Below are positions 1 to 6,488 of a stretch of 7,143 bases of DNA, piece by piece. The stretch is taken from contig CAMLOR010000168.1 in NCBI GenBank assembly GCA_946481615.1, forward strand, positions 1-7,143, read 5' to 3'. A program made the translations under genes and the position numbers. Position 1 is the stretch's first letter. Each line of letters starts with the position of its first letter. Below the pieces are notes generated by a model that had not been told where the DNA came from, ran no database searches, and saw only the letters and a list, made by a program, of their open reading frames with translations. The stretch comes from an uncultured Aquimonas sp. (GTDB taxonomy: Bacteria; Pseudomonadota; Gammaproteobacteria; Xanthomonadales; Xanthomonadaceae).

Positions 1-75
1 CGGCAATGGTCCCCTGGATTCCCCCTGTTCCAAAAGACCGCCGGGCGCCGACTTCTCCCCCCGGAGCGAATAGGT

Positions 76-104
76 GCCGGGAGTCGAGTGACTCGCCGCC
101 CGGC
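76..104. repeat. GC-rich inverted repeat (possible hairpin)
   Basis: GCCGGG (76-81) is complementary to CCCGGC (99-104). Inside it CGAG (85-88) pairs with CTCG (92-95) around the loop TGA. The two stems are joined by a nearly symmetric internal loop in which G83 can pair with C97. The centre also forms the 5-1-5 palindrome CGAGT-G-ACTCG (85-95). No T-run follows on either strand, so it is not a classical intrinsic terminator. It could be a hairpin at the end of an upstream transcript or a dyad operator; which one cannot be decided from the sequence. Confidence 0.4.
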
Positions 105-205
105 GGCTACCCCGCGACGCGCTGGCCGATCCCTGTTCAACCCGGCCTGCACGAACCGGGAACCCGGAGGCGGCGCCACGCCTACACTCCGGATTCCCGC
201 CTGCG

Positions 206-228
206 CCTGCCGGCGCGGGTGCGGCAGG
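206..228. repeat. GC-rich inverted repeat upstream of mnmG
   Basis: CCTGCCG (206-212) and CGGCAGG (222-228) form a perfect 7-base-pair stem with a 9-base loop. It lies about 80 bases before the mnmG start codon. No U-tract follows, so it does not look like an intrinsic terminator. If transcription began upstream of it, it would sit in the mnmG leader. In sequence this GC-rich, a 7-bp repeat can also arise by chance. Confidence 0.3.
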
Positions 229-305
229 AGAGTTGCAGGTTTCGTTCCAACGGCCGCGCTCCGTAAACTAGCGACGGCGCGCGTCACTTTTCCGGATGGA
301 TCGTC

Positions 306-2183
306 ATGTACAGCTACGACGTCATCGTGATCGGCGGCGGCCACGCCGGCACCGAGGCAGCGCTCGCCGCGGCCCGCGCCGGCGCGCGCACGCTGTTGCT
401 TTCGCACAGCATCGAAACCATCGGCCAGATGAGCTGCAACCCCGCCATCGGCGGCATCGGCAAGGGACACCTGGTGAAGGAGATCGATGCGCTCGGCGGC
501 GTCATGGCGCACGCCGCCGACCGCGCCGGCATCCAGTGGCGCACGCTCAATGCCTCCAAAGGCCCGGCCGTGCGCGCCACGCGCTGCCAGGCCGATCGCG
601 TGCGCTACAAAGCCGCGATCCGCCACGCGGTGGAGAACCGGCCGAATCTCTCGCTGTTCCAGCAGGCCGTGGACGACCTGCTGCTCGAAGGCGATCGCGT
701 CACCGGCGTGGTGACGCAGATGGGCCTGAAATTCTTCGCGCCGGCCGTCGTGCTGACCGCCGGCACGTTCCTCGCCGGCAAGATCCACGTGGGCCAGGCC
801 AACTACGCCGGCGGCCGCGCGGGTGACGCACCGGCGCAGACATTGGCCGCAAAGTTGCGCGAACTGCCGCTGCGCGTCGATCGCCTCAAGACCGGCACGC
901 CGCCGCGCATCGACGGCAGGACGATTGTTTACAAAGACCTCGAGGAACAGCCCGGCGACGATCCGCGCCCGGTGTTCTCCTTCGTCGGCAGCGATGCCGA
1001 TCATCCGCCGCAGGTCAGCTGCTGGATCACGCACACCAGCGAACGCACGCACGAGATCATCCGCGGCGGGCTCGACCGTTCGCCGCTCTATACCGGCGTG
1101 ATCGAAGGCGTCGGCCCGCGCTATTGCCCGAGCATCGAAGACAAGGTCGTGCGCTTCGCCGACAAGGCCTCGCACCAGATCTTCATCGAGCCCGAAGGCC
1201 TCGACACCCACGAGATCTATCCGAACGGCATCAGCACTTCCTTGCCCTTCGACGTGCAGCTGGCCCTGGTGCGCAGCATCGCGGGCTTCGAGCAGGCGGT
1301 GATCACGCGGCCGGGCTACGCCATCGAATACGACTATTTCGATCCGCGCGGCCTCAAGGCCTCGCTCGAAGTGCAGGCCGTGCCGGGACTGTTCTTCGCC
1401 GGCCAGATCAACGGCACGACCGGCTACGAGGAAGCCGCCGCGCAGGGCCTGATCGCCGGCCTCAACGCCGCGAACGCCGCGCTCGGCCGCGAGGCCTGGA
1501 CGCCGCGCCGCGACGAGGCCTACATCGGCGTGCTGATCGACGATCTGATCACCAACGGCACCACCGAGCCCTACCGTATGTTCACCTCGCGCGCCGAATA
1601 CCGGCTGCAGCTGCGCGAGGACAACGCCGACCTGCGCCTCACCGCCAAGGGCCGCGAACTGAGCCTCGTCGATGACGCGCGCTGGGCGGCGTTCTCGCGC
1701 AAGCGCGAGGCCATCGAGGCCGAAACCGCCCGCCTCACATCGATCTGGGCCGCGCCGGGCAACGCGCTCGGCGCCGCAGTGGAAGCCGCGCTCGGCGTGC
1801 CCGTCTCGCGCGAGACCACCGTGCACGACCTGCTGCGCCGCCCCGAACTCGACTACGCGAAACTGATGACGGTGCCCGCGCTCGGCCCCGGCGTCGACGA
1901 CGCCAAGGTCGCCGAACAGGTGGAAGTGCAGGCCAAGTACGCAGGCTACGTCGACCGGCAGCTCGACGAGATCGAACGCCAGCGCCGCCACGAAACCACC
2001 GTGATTCCCGCGGCCTTCGACTACGCCGCCGTCAACGGGCTCTCGGCCGAAGTCCGCACCAAACTGGATCGTGCGCGCCCGGAAACCATCGGCCAGGCCA
2101 TGCGCATCAGCGGAGTGACGCCGGCCGCGATCTCGCTGCTGCTGGTGCACCTCAAGCGCCAGGCGGCGCAGAAGGTGGCGTGA
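306..2183 (+). CDS. mnmG: tRNA uridine-5-carboxymethylaminomethyl(34) synthesis enzyme MnmG (GidA)
   Basis: This is the FAD-binding subunit that, with the GTPase MnmE, installs the (carboxymethyl)aminomethyl group on C5 of wobble uridine in certain cytoplasmic tRNAs. The 625 residues match the usual bacterial length of about 630. An N-terminal Rossmann motif, GGGHAG (10-15), binds FAD. The CNPAIGG loop (44-50) carries Cys44. [11 protein letters not shown] (270-280) contains Cys274. Cys44 and Cys274 correspond to the two cysteines reported as important in the E. coli enzyme. The second GidA signature runs from [12 protein letters not shown] (365-376) to about residue 390. The C-terminal helical part (from about 550) resembles the MnmE/tRNA-binding domain. 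ATG 306 fits the family N-terminus; a weak GGA ribosome binding site lies 5 bases upstream. The partner mnmE is not in the window, and the commonly adjacent rsmG (gidB) does not follow; a nucleotidyltransferase gene does, overlapping by 4 bases. The gene looks intact. Confidence 0.97.
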   Translation: MYSYDVIVIGGGHAGTEAALAAARAGARTLLLSHSIETIGQMSCNPAIGGIGKGHLVKEIDALGGVMAHAADRAGIQWRTLNASKGPAVRATRCQADRVRYKAAIRHAVENRPNLSLFQQAVDDLLLEGDRVTGVVTQMGLKFFAPAVVLTAGTFLAGKIHVGQANYAGGRAGDAPAQTLAAKLRELPLRVDRLKTGTPPRIDGRTIVYKDLEEQPGDDPRPVFSFVGSDADHPPQVSCWITHTSERTHEIIRGGLDRSPLYTGVIEGVGPRYCPSIEDKVVRFADKASHQIFIEPEGLDTHEIYPNGISTSLPFDVQLALVRSIAGFEQAVITRPGYAIEYDYFDPRGLKASLEVQAVPGLFFAGQINGTTGYEEAAAQGLIAGLNAANAALGREAWTPRRDEAYIGVLIDDLITNGTTEPYRMFTSRAEYRLQLREDNADLRLTAKGRELSLVDDARWAAFSRKREAIEAETARLTSIWAAPGNALGAAVEAALGVPVSRETTVHDLLRRPELDYAKLMTVPALGPGVDDAKVAEQVEVQAKYAGYVDRQLDEIERQRRHETTVIPAAFDYAAVNGLSAEVRTKLDRARPETIGQAMRISGVTPAAISLLLVHLKRQAAQKVA

Positions 2184-2710
2184 GCATCGGTGCGTCCGCG
2201 CTGCGCGACCAGCTGCGCGAGGCGTTCGAGGCGCTGCGCGACTGCACGCCACCGCCGGCGTTGATCGGCGGCCTCGCGCTGGCCGCGCACGGTTACGTGC
2301 GCACTACGCAGGACGTCGACTTCCTGATCGCCTTCGAAGATGCGGATCGTGCCGAGCGCGCGCTCCTTGCCCTTGGCTACGAACGCATCTTCCGTTCGGA
2401 GAATGCCGCGAACTATCGGCGCGGCCCGCAGGGCGTGGACTTCCTGTACGCGTCGCGCCCGATCGCTCGCGCGTTGCTGGCGCAGGCGCGCCCTGCGCCG
2501 GGCTCGGTCGTGCCGGTGGTCAGCGTCGAGGGAATGATCGGCTTCAAGCTGCAGGCGCACTTCAATGCGCCCGAGCGGCCCGACGACATCCGGGACATCC
2601 GCGAACTGGTTGCGCGCCACCGCGGCGCACTGGACCTCGCCGAGGCCCGGCGCTACTTCGACCTGTTTGCCAGCGAGGCACTCTGGCAGGAGCTGTTCGG
2701 TGACGCGTGA
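2180..2710 (+). CDS. Nucleotidyltransferase-fold protein, AbiEii/MNT-like
   Basis: This 176-residue protein has the hallmarks of the minimal nucleotidyltransferase fold. There is a glycine pair at 30-31 ([10 protein letters not shown]), then [10 protein letters not shown] with the metal-binding pair Asp45/Asp47 at the expected spacing, and a likely third acidic residue, Asp87 (GVDFLY). A later segment, [18 protein letters not shown] (123-140), resembles the conserved Lys...Arg...Asp-Asp block of AbiEii-type proteins. All expected active-site residues appear present, so it is probably an active enzyme that transfers a nucleotide to an unknown RNA, protein or small-molecule target. The GTG start overlaps the mnmG stop as GTGA, and a purine-rich stretch GAAGG lies at 2171-2175, so translation is probably coupled to mnmG. 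Related folds occur as toxins (AbiEii) or as antitoxins (MNT of MNT/HEPN pairs), but neither an AbiEi-type antitoxin nor a HEPN protein is adjacent. Role unknown; assignment to the fold is firm, the exact subfamily is not. Confidence 0.85.
   Translation: MSIGASALRDQLREAFEALRDCTPPPALIGGLALAAHGYVRTTQDVDFLIAFEDADRAERALLALGYERIFRSENAANYRRGPQGVDFLYASRPIARALLAQARPAPGSVVPVVSVEGMIGFKLQAHFNAPERPDDIRDIRELVARHRGALDLAEARRYFDLFASEALWQELFGDA
2687..2692 (+). promoter_or_regulatory. Ribosome binding site for the 54-residue ORF
   Basis: CAGGAG lies inside the end of the nucleotidyltransferase gene, 7 bases before GTG 2700. It is the best-matching Shine-Dalgarno sequence before any start codon in this window. 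It is the main reason for placing the start of the small ORF at 2700 rather than at the later in-frame ATG 2733, which has only a weak upstream GAG. Confidence 0.55.
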
Positions 2711-2864
2711 CTTCCTGACTGCCGAGTTCCGCATGCCCGCACTCGAACCCTTGCGCGGCTCGCTCGAACAACTGTTCGACCTGATGGATGCGCTCGGGGC
2801 GACGGATTGCGACCCGCAACAGCCTCGCCCGGTCCGCCCCATCGAGGGCGTCTTCCTGCTCTAG
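2700..2864 (+). CDS. Small acidic hypothetical protein (54 aa)
   Basis: I do not recognise this protein. It begins at GTG 2700, overlaps the end of the nucleotidyltransferase gene by 11 bases in another frame, and ends at TAG 2862-2864. Residues 14-33 (ALEPLRGSLEQLFDLMDALG) look like an amphipathic helix. The tail (residues 38-50) is proline-rich and the protein ends in hydrophobic VFLL. It is acidic, with nine Asp/Glu against five Arg and no Lys. No signal peptide, membrane segment or metal-binding cluster is visible. Support for its being a gene is the strong ribosome binding site 7 bases upstream, the overlap typical of coupled genes, and protein-like composition with alternating hydrophobic and charged residues. 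An acidic small protein next to a nucleotidyltransferase could be its partner or antidote, but that is only inference. ATG 2733 is an alternative start giving 43 residues. Confidence 0.6.
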   Translation: MTRDFLTAEFRMPALEPLRGSLEQLFDLMDALGATDCDPQQPRPVRPIEGVFLL

Positions 2865-2865
2865 G

Positions 2866-2871
2866 TACAAT
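2866..2871 (+). promoter_or_regulatory. Putative putA -10 element (TACAAT)
   Basis: TACAAT differs from the consensus TATAAT at one base and is one of the few AT-rich spots in the region. It starts two bases after the stop of the 54-residue ORF and ends 9 bases before putA ATG 2881. A start site 6-8 bases after the hexamer would fall at about 2877-2879, giving a leader of only two to four bases or none. No good -35 hexamer is visible at 16-18 bases spacing (the sequence there is CGAGGG-like). The absence of a Shine-Dalgarno sequence before putA fits a leaderless or near-leaderless message. Confidence 0.5.
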
Positions 2872-2880
2872 GGGCGTCTT

Positions 2881-5800
2881 ATGAAGCCCATCCTCACCCC
2901 CGAACTCCCGCCCCCGCCGGGCCCCCTGCGCGAGGCGATCACGGCCGCGTATGCGCGCGACGAGAGCGAGCATCTGGCCGGGTTGCTGGCCACCGCCCGG
3001 GTCGACGACGCCACGCAGCAGAAGATCCAGCGCACCGCCGAAGACCTCGTCGAGCGCGTGCGGGTGAAGGCCGAGGATCAGGGTGCGATCGAAGCCTTCA
3101 TGCGCGAGTACGACCTCTCCTCGGAGGAAGGCGTGCTGCTGATGTGCGTGGCGGAGGCGCTGCTGCGCATTCCCGACCAGGAAACCGCCGACAAGCTGAT
3201 CCGCGACAAGTTGGGCGATGCCGACTGGAGTTCGCATCGCGGGCAGTCCGAATCGATGCTGGTGAACGCCTCGACCTGGGGCCTGATGCTCACCGGCCGC
3301 ATGGTGAACCTCAGCGAAGAGACGCGGCGCAATTTCGCCGGTGCGTTCAAGCGGCTGATCGGCCGCGCGGGCGAGCCGGTGATCCGCCTCGCGGTGCGCC
3401 AGGCCATGCGCATCATGGGCCACCAGTTCGTCATGGGCCGCACCATCGAGGAAGCGCTCAAGCGTTCGCGCAAGGGCGAGAACGCCGCCTATCGCTACAG
3501 CTTCGACATGCTGGGCGAGGCCGCCTTCACGCAGAAGGACGCCGACCGCTATTTCGAGGCCTATCGCAAGGCGATCCTCGCCATCGGCAGCACCGGCCCG
3601 CATCCGGACGTGTTCGCCGCGCCCAGCATCTCGATCAAGCTGTCCGCGCTGCATCCACGCTACGAGCTCGCCAAGCGCGCGCGCGTGATGGCGGAACTGA
3701 CGCCGCGCGTACTGCAGCTCGCGCAGCTGGCGAAGCAGCAGGGCATCGGCTTCACCATCGACGCCGAGGAAGCCGACCGCCTCGAACTTTCGCTCGACGT
3801 GATCGCCGGCGCGTACCAGGACAAGAGCCTCGACGGCTGGGAAGGCTACGGCCTCGCCGTGCAGGCCTACCAGAAGCGCGCGCCCTTCGTGCTCGACTGG
3901 CTGGCCGACGTCGCGCGCAAGACCGGCCGTCGCATGCCTGTGCGCCTGGTGAAGGGCGCGTACTGGGATTCGGAGGTCAAGCGCGCGCAGATCGACGGCG
4001 TGAGCGGCTATCCGGTGTTCACGCGCAAGCCGAACACCGATGTCAGCTACCTCGCCTGCGCGAAGCAGATGCTCGACGCCAGCGACGCCTTCTACCCGAT
4101 GTTCGCCACGCACAACGCGCAGACCATCGCCGCGGTGCACGCGTACTCGCAAGGCCGCCCGTACGAGAACCAGCGCCTGCACGGCATGGGGAAGGATCTC
4201 TACGACGAGGTCATCGGCCCGAACTCGCTGGCGGTGCCCTGCCGCGTCTACGCGCCGGTGGGCAGCCACGAAGACCTGCTGCCGTATCTGGTGCGCCGGC
4301 TGCTGGAAAACGGCGCGAATTCGAGCTTCGTCAACCGCATCACCGACGAGAAGATCGCGCCCGCCGAACTGGTCGCCGATCCGGTCGCCACCGTCGCCGG
4401 CTTCGATTTCAAGCCGCATCCCAAGATCCCGCAGCCGCGCCACCTCTACGGCGAAGACAGGAAGAATTCCATGGGCGTGAACCTCGCCAACGATGCCGAA
4501 CTCGCCAAGCTCGCGCAGGGCATCAACGCTGCCGTGAAGCCGTGGACCGCCACGCCGCTGGTGCCGGGCGCCGCCCTCGCGGGGGCGAAGCTCGATGTCA
4601 CGAACCCGGCCGATCGCCGCGAGAAGGTCGGCGAATGGCTGCCGGCCGATTCGGCCATGGTCGAAATCGCGCTCAAGAACGCCGTAACCGCGCAGCCGGA
4701 ATGGGACCGCATGCCGGCGGTTTCCCGCGCCAAGATCCTGGAACACGCGGCCGATCAGCTCGAAGCGCGCATGCCGGAATTCATCGCGCTGTGCGTGAAG
4801 GAAGCCGGCAAGACGCTTTCCGACGGCGTCGCCGAGGTGCGCGAGGCGGTCGACTTCCTGCGCTACTACGCGAAGGAAGCGCGCCGCCTGTTCGCGCATC
4901 CGGAAAAGCTGCCAGGGCCGACCGGCGAATCGAACGAACTGCAGCTGCACGGCCGCGGCGTGTTCGTCGCGATCAGTCCCTGGAACTTCCCGCTCGCGAT
5001 CTTCATCGGCCAGGTTTCGGCCGCGCTGGTCGCCGGCAACAGCGTCATCGCCAAGCCGGCCGAGCAGACGAATCTCATCGGTTACGCCGCCGTGAAGCTG
5101 CTGCACGAAGCCGGCGTGCCGGAAGCCGTGCTGCAGTTCCTGCCGGGCGACGGCGCCACCGTCGGCGCGGCGCTCACGCGCGATCCGCGCGTCGCGGGCG
5201 TGGCCTTCACCGGTTCGACCGACACCGCGCGCGCCATCAACCGCGCCATGGCCGCGCGCGACGCCGCCATCGGCGTGCTGATCGCCGAGACCGGCGGCCA
5301 GAACGCGCTGATCGCCGATTCCTCCGCGCTGCCCGAGCAGCTGGTGAAGGACGCCATGACCAGCGCCTTCGGCAGCGCCGGCCAGCGCTGCTCGGCCGCG
5401 CGCGTGCTGTTCGTGCAGAGCGACATCGCCGACAAGGTGATCGCGATGCTGGCCGGCGCGATGGACGAACTGGCCGTCGGCGATCCCGGCCTGCTGTCGA
5501 CGGACGTCGGCCCCGTGATCGACGCCGACGCGCTGAAAATGCTCACCGACCACGCCGCGCGCATGGAGAAGGAAGCGAAGCTGATCAAGCGCGCGAAGCT
5601 GTCGGAATCCACGCAACACGGCACGTTCTTCGCACCGGTCGCCTTCGAGCTCACGGAACTCTCGCAGCTGCACAAGGAGATCTTCGGACCGGTGCTGCAC
5701 ATCGTGCGCTTCGAGGCCGACCAGCTCGACGCCGTCATCGCCGACGTCAACGCCACCGGCTACGGCCTGACCTGCGGCGTGCATTCGCGCATCGACGAAA

Positions 5801-6024
5801 CCGTCATGAAGATCGCCAAGGGCATCCGCGCCGGCAACTGCTACGTCAACCGCAACCAGATCGGCGCGGTGGTCGGCGTGCAGCCCTTCGGCGGCGAAGG
5901 CATGTCCGGCACCGGGCCGAAGGCCGGCGGCCCGCACTACCTGCCGCGCTTCGCGCTGGAACGCACGCTGACGATCAACACCACCGCGGCCGGCGGCAAC
6001 GCCTCGCTGCTCACGCTGGATTGA
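2881..6024 (+). CDS. putA: Bifunctional proline dehydrogenase / L-glutamate-gamma-semialdehyde dehydrogenase PutA
   Basis: PutA oxidises L-proline to glutamate in two steps, with FAD and then NAD+, passing the semialdehyde between its two active sites. The 1047 residues comprise an N-terminal arm and helical region (about 16-140), the proline dehydrogenase barrel (about 200-500) and the aldehyde dehydrogenase half (about 560-1030). The barrel carries SIKLSALHPRY (251-261), LVKGAYWDSEVKRAQ (356-370) and YLVRRLLENGANSSFVNR (469-486) with the substrate-binding Arg472-Arg473. The dehydrogenase half has SPWNFP (699-704), ETGGQNA (803-809, general base Glu803) and GQRCSAAR (834-841, nucleophile Cys837). 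It ends near the oligomerisation flap, so the long C-terminal extension of larger PutAs is absent. The ribbon-helix-helix domain of the autorepressing E. coli type is also absent, so this PutA should be an enzyme only. ATG 2881 was chosen because the homologous sequence begins just after it; the frame is open back to ATG 2788, but that extension is Arg/Ser-rich and overlaps the 54-residue ORF. No putP or regulator gene is in the window. Confidence 0.97.
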   Translation: MKPILTPELPPPPGPLREAITAAYARDESEHLAGLLATARVDDATQQKIQRTAEDLVERVRVKAEDQGAIEAFMREYDLSSEEGVLLMCVAEALLRIPDQETADKLIRDKLGDADWSSHRGQSESMLVNASTWGLMLTGRMVNLSEETRRNFAGAFKRLIGRAGEPVIRLAVRQAMRIMGHQFVMGRTIEEALKRSRKGENAAYRYSFDMLGEAAFTQKDADRYFEAYRKAILAIGSTGPHPDVFAAPSISIKLSALHPRYELAKRARVMAELTPRVLQLAQLAKQQGIGFTIDAEEADRLELSLDVIAGAYQDKSLDGWEGYGLAVQAYQKRAPFVLDWLADVARKTGRRMPVRLVKGAYWDSEVKRAQIDGVSGYPVFTRKPNTDVSYLACAKQMLDASDAFYPMFATHNAQTIAAVHAYSQGRPYENQRLHGMGKDLYDEVIGPNSLAVPCRVYAPVGSHEDLLPYLVRRLLENGANSSFVNRITDEKIAPAELVADPVATVAGFDFKPHPKIPQPRHLYGEDRKNSMGVNLANDAELAKLAQGINAAVKPWTATPLVPGAALAGAKLDVTNPADRREKVGEWLPADSAMVEIALKNAVTAQPEWDRMPAVSRAKILEHAADQLEARMPEFIALCVKEAGKTLSDGVAEVREAVDFLRYYAKEARRLFAHPEKLPGPTGESNELQLHGRGVFVAISPWNFPLAIFIGQVSAALVAGNSVIAKPAEQTNLIGYAAVKLLHEAGVPEAVLQFLPGDGATVGAALTRDPRVAGVAFTGSTDTARAINRAMAARDAAIGVLIAETGGQNALIADSSALPEQLVKDAMTSAFGSAGQRCSAARVLFVQSDIADKVIAMLAGAMDELAVGDPGLLSTDVGPVIDADALKMLTDHAARMEKEAKLIKRAKLSESTQHGTFFAPVAFELTELSQLHKEIFGPVLHIVRFEADQLDAVIADVNATGYGLTCGVHSRIDETVMKIAKGIRAGNCYVNRNQIGAVVGVQPFGGEGMSGTGPKAGGPHYLPRFALERTLTINTTAAGGNASLLTLD

Positions 6025-6027
6025 TCG

Positions 6028-6036
6028 TGCCAGAAT
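6028..6036 (+). promoter_or_regulatory. Putative extended -10 element before the lipoprotein gene
   Basis: TGCCAGAAT is an extended -10 type element: TG, one base, then CAGAAT (four of six matches to TATAAT). It lies immediately after the putA stop (6022-6024) and ends 7 bases before ATG 6044, so a transcript from it would start at or within a base or two of the start codon. No -35 hexamer is evident, which extended -10 promoters do not strictly require. It shares AATGGGCG with the putA promoter candidate. No Shine-Dalgarno sequence is present before the gene. Confidence 0.4.
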
Positions 6037-6043
6037 GGGCGGC

Positions 6044-6463
6044 ATGAACGCCGCCCGCCTCGCCCGCTTCGCCTTCGTCGCCGGCCTGCTGCTGCTCGCC
6101 GGCTGCGCCACCCAGACCCACACCCGCGATCTGCTCACCGACGCGCTCTACGATTATTCCGGCGCGATCCGCTGGAACCGCCCCGACGTGGCGGCGCGCT
6201 GGCTCGACCCGGAAGTGGAATCGATCGCCGTCAAGCCGCTCGACCTGCAGCGTTTCGAGCAGGTGCAGATCACGGGCTACCAGGTGAAGGGCAGCGACTG
6301 GCTGGCGGAAGACCGCTACGCGCAGGTCGTCGAACTGCGCCTGATCAACAAGCACACGCAGGCCGAACGCGCGGTGGTCGATCGCCAGGTCTGGCGCTTC
6401 GACAGCGAGCACCGGCAGTGGCTGCTGACCACCGGCCTGCCCGACATCACGCAGTCGAACTGA
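6044..6463 (+). CDS. Putative outer-membrane lipoprotein, unknown function
   Basis: This 139-residue protein has a lipoprotein signal peptide: two arginines near the N-terminus (Arg5, Arg8), a hydrophobic core at about 9-19, and the lipobox L18-A19-G20-C21. After cleavage and lipidation at Cys21 the next residue is Ala, not Asp, so by the Lol sorting rule it should go to the outer membrane, facing the periplasm. The mature part starts with a helix (about 27-43, DLLTDALYDYSGAIRW), followed by alternating strand-like segments (for example QVQITGYQVK, YAQVVELRLIN, DRQVWRFD, QWLLTTGLPDI). A helix followed by a curved sheet is reminiscent of NTF2-like folds, but this is a guess from pattern only. 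ATG 6035, in frame three codons upstream, is less likely because it overlaps the promoter-like element. The gene lies 19 bases after putA and 25 bases before the transporter gene. Confidence 0.8.
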   Translation: MNAARLARFAFVAGLLLLAGCATQTHTRDLLTDALYDYSGAIRWNRPDVAARWLDPEVESIAVKPLDLQRFEQVQITGYQVKGSDWLAEDRYAQVVELRLINKHTQAERAVVDRQVWRFDSEHRQWLLTTGLPDITQSN

Positions 6464-6488
6464 GTCCGCCGCAGGCGCATAGCTTCCC

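Larger units (their letters stand above)
1..305. other. Non-coding upstream region of mnmG
   Basis: No recognisable gene lies here. The longest open frame (6-266) reads as a Pro/Arg/Ser-rich string with no domain and no ribosome binding site, as expected of untranslated GC-rich DNA. I found no tRNA T-loop or cloverleaf on either strand. The region holds two GC-rich inverted repeats, listed separately. A weak -10-like hexamer TAAACT lies at 264-269 with no convincing -35 partner; if real, transcription would start near 276 and leave about 30 bases of leader before mnmG. The region probably carries the mnmG promoter and the end of whatever lies upstream of the window. The low-GC patch around 264-269 is the best single guess for a promoter. 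Confidence 0.55.

Noticed and set aside
131..163. Possible tRNA-like or regulatory hairpin around CCCGG...CCGGG
   Set aside because: The pairing is only 5 bp with a 10-base loop, extension needs a 3-base bulge, and no tRNA T-loop or acceptor stem can be built on either strand.
6..266. 86-codon open frame upstream of mnmG
   Set aside because: No ribosome binding site, a Pro/Arg/Ser-rich composition typical of untranslated GC-rich DNA, and it runs through the inverted repeats.
2021..2842. 273-codon minus-strand open frame opposite the nucleotidyltransferase gene
   Set aside because: An Arg/Ala-rich translation with no domain. The plus strand carries intact nucleotidyltransferase motifs, so this is a shadow frame.
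2180..2864. Classical AbiE or MNT/HEPN toxin-antitoxin operon
   Set aside because: Only the nucleotidyltransferase-fold half is recognisable. The neighbouring 54-residue protein is too short for an AbiEi winged-helix antitoxin or a HEPN protein, so a classical system cannot be claimed.
2788..2880. Possible 31-residue N-terminal extension of PutA from ATG 2788
   Set aside because: The extension is Arg/Ser-rich and unlike any PutA N-terminus, overlaps the 54-residue ORF in another frame, and would place the -10-like element inside coding sequence. It does not form a ribbon-helix-helix domain.
3144..6047. Second long open frame on the plus strand (967 codons) overlapping putA
   Set aside because: An Arg-rich, low-complexity translation with no domain; an out-of-frame shadow of putA caused by high GC content.
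2653..6138. Very long open frame on the minus strand (1161 codons) opposite putA
   Set aside because: Its translation is dominated by Arg, His, Gly, Ala, Val and Asp with no recognisable domain, and it lies opposite a gene with clear catalytic motifs. Strong G/C third-position bias in putA suppresses stops on the opposite strand, which explains the length.
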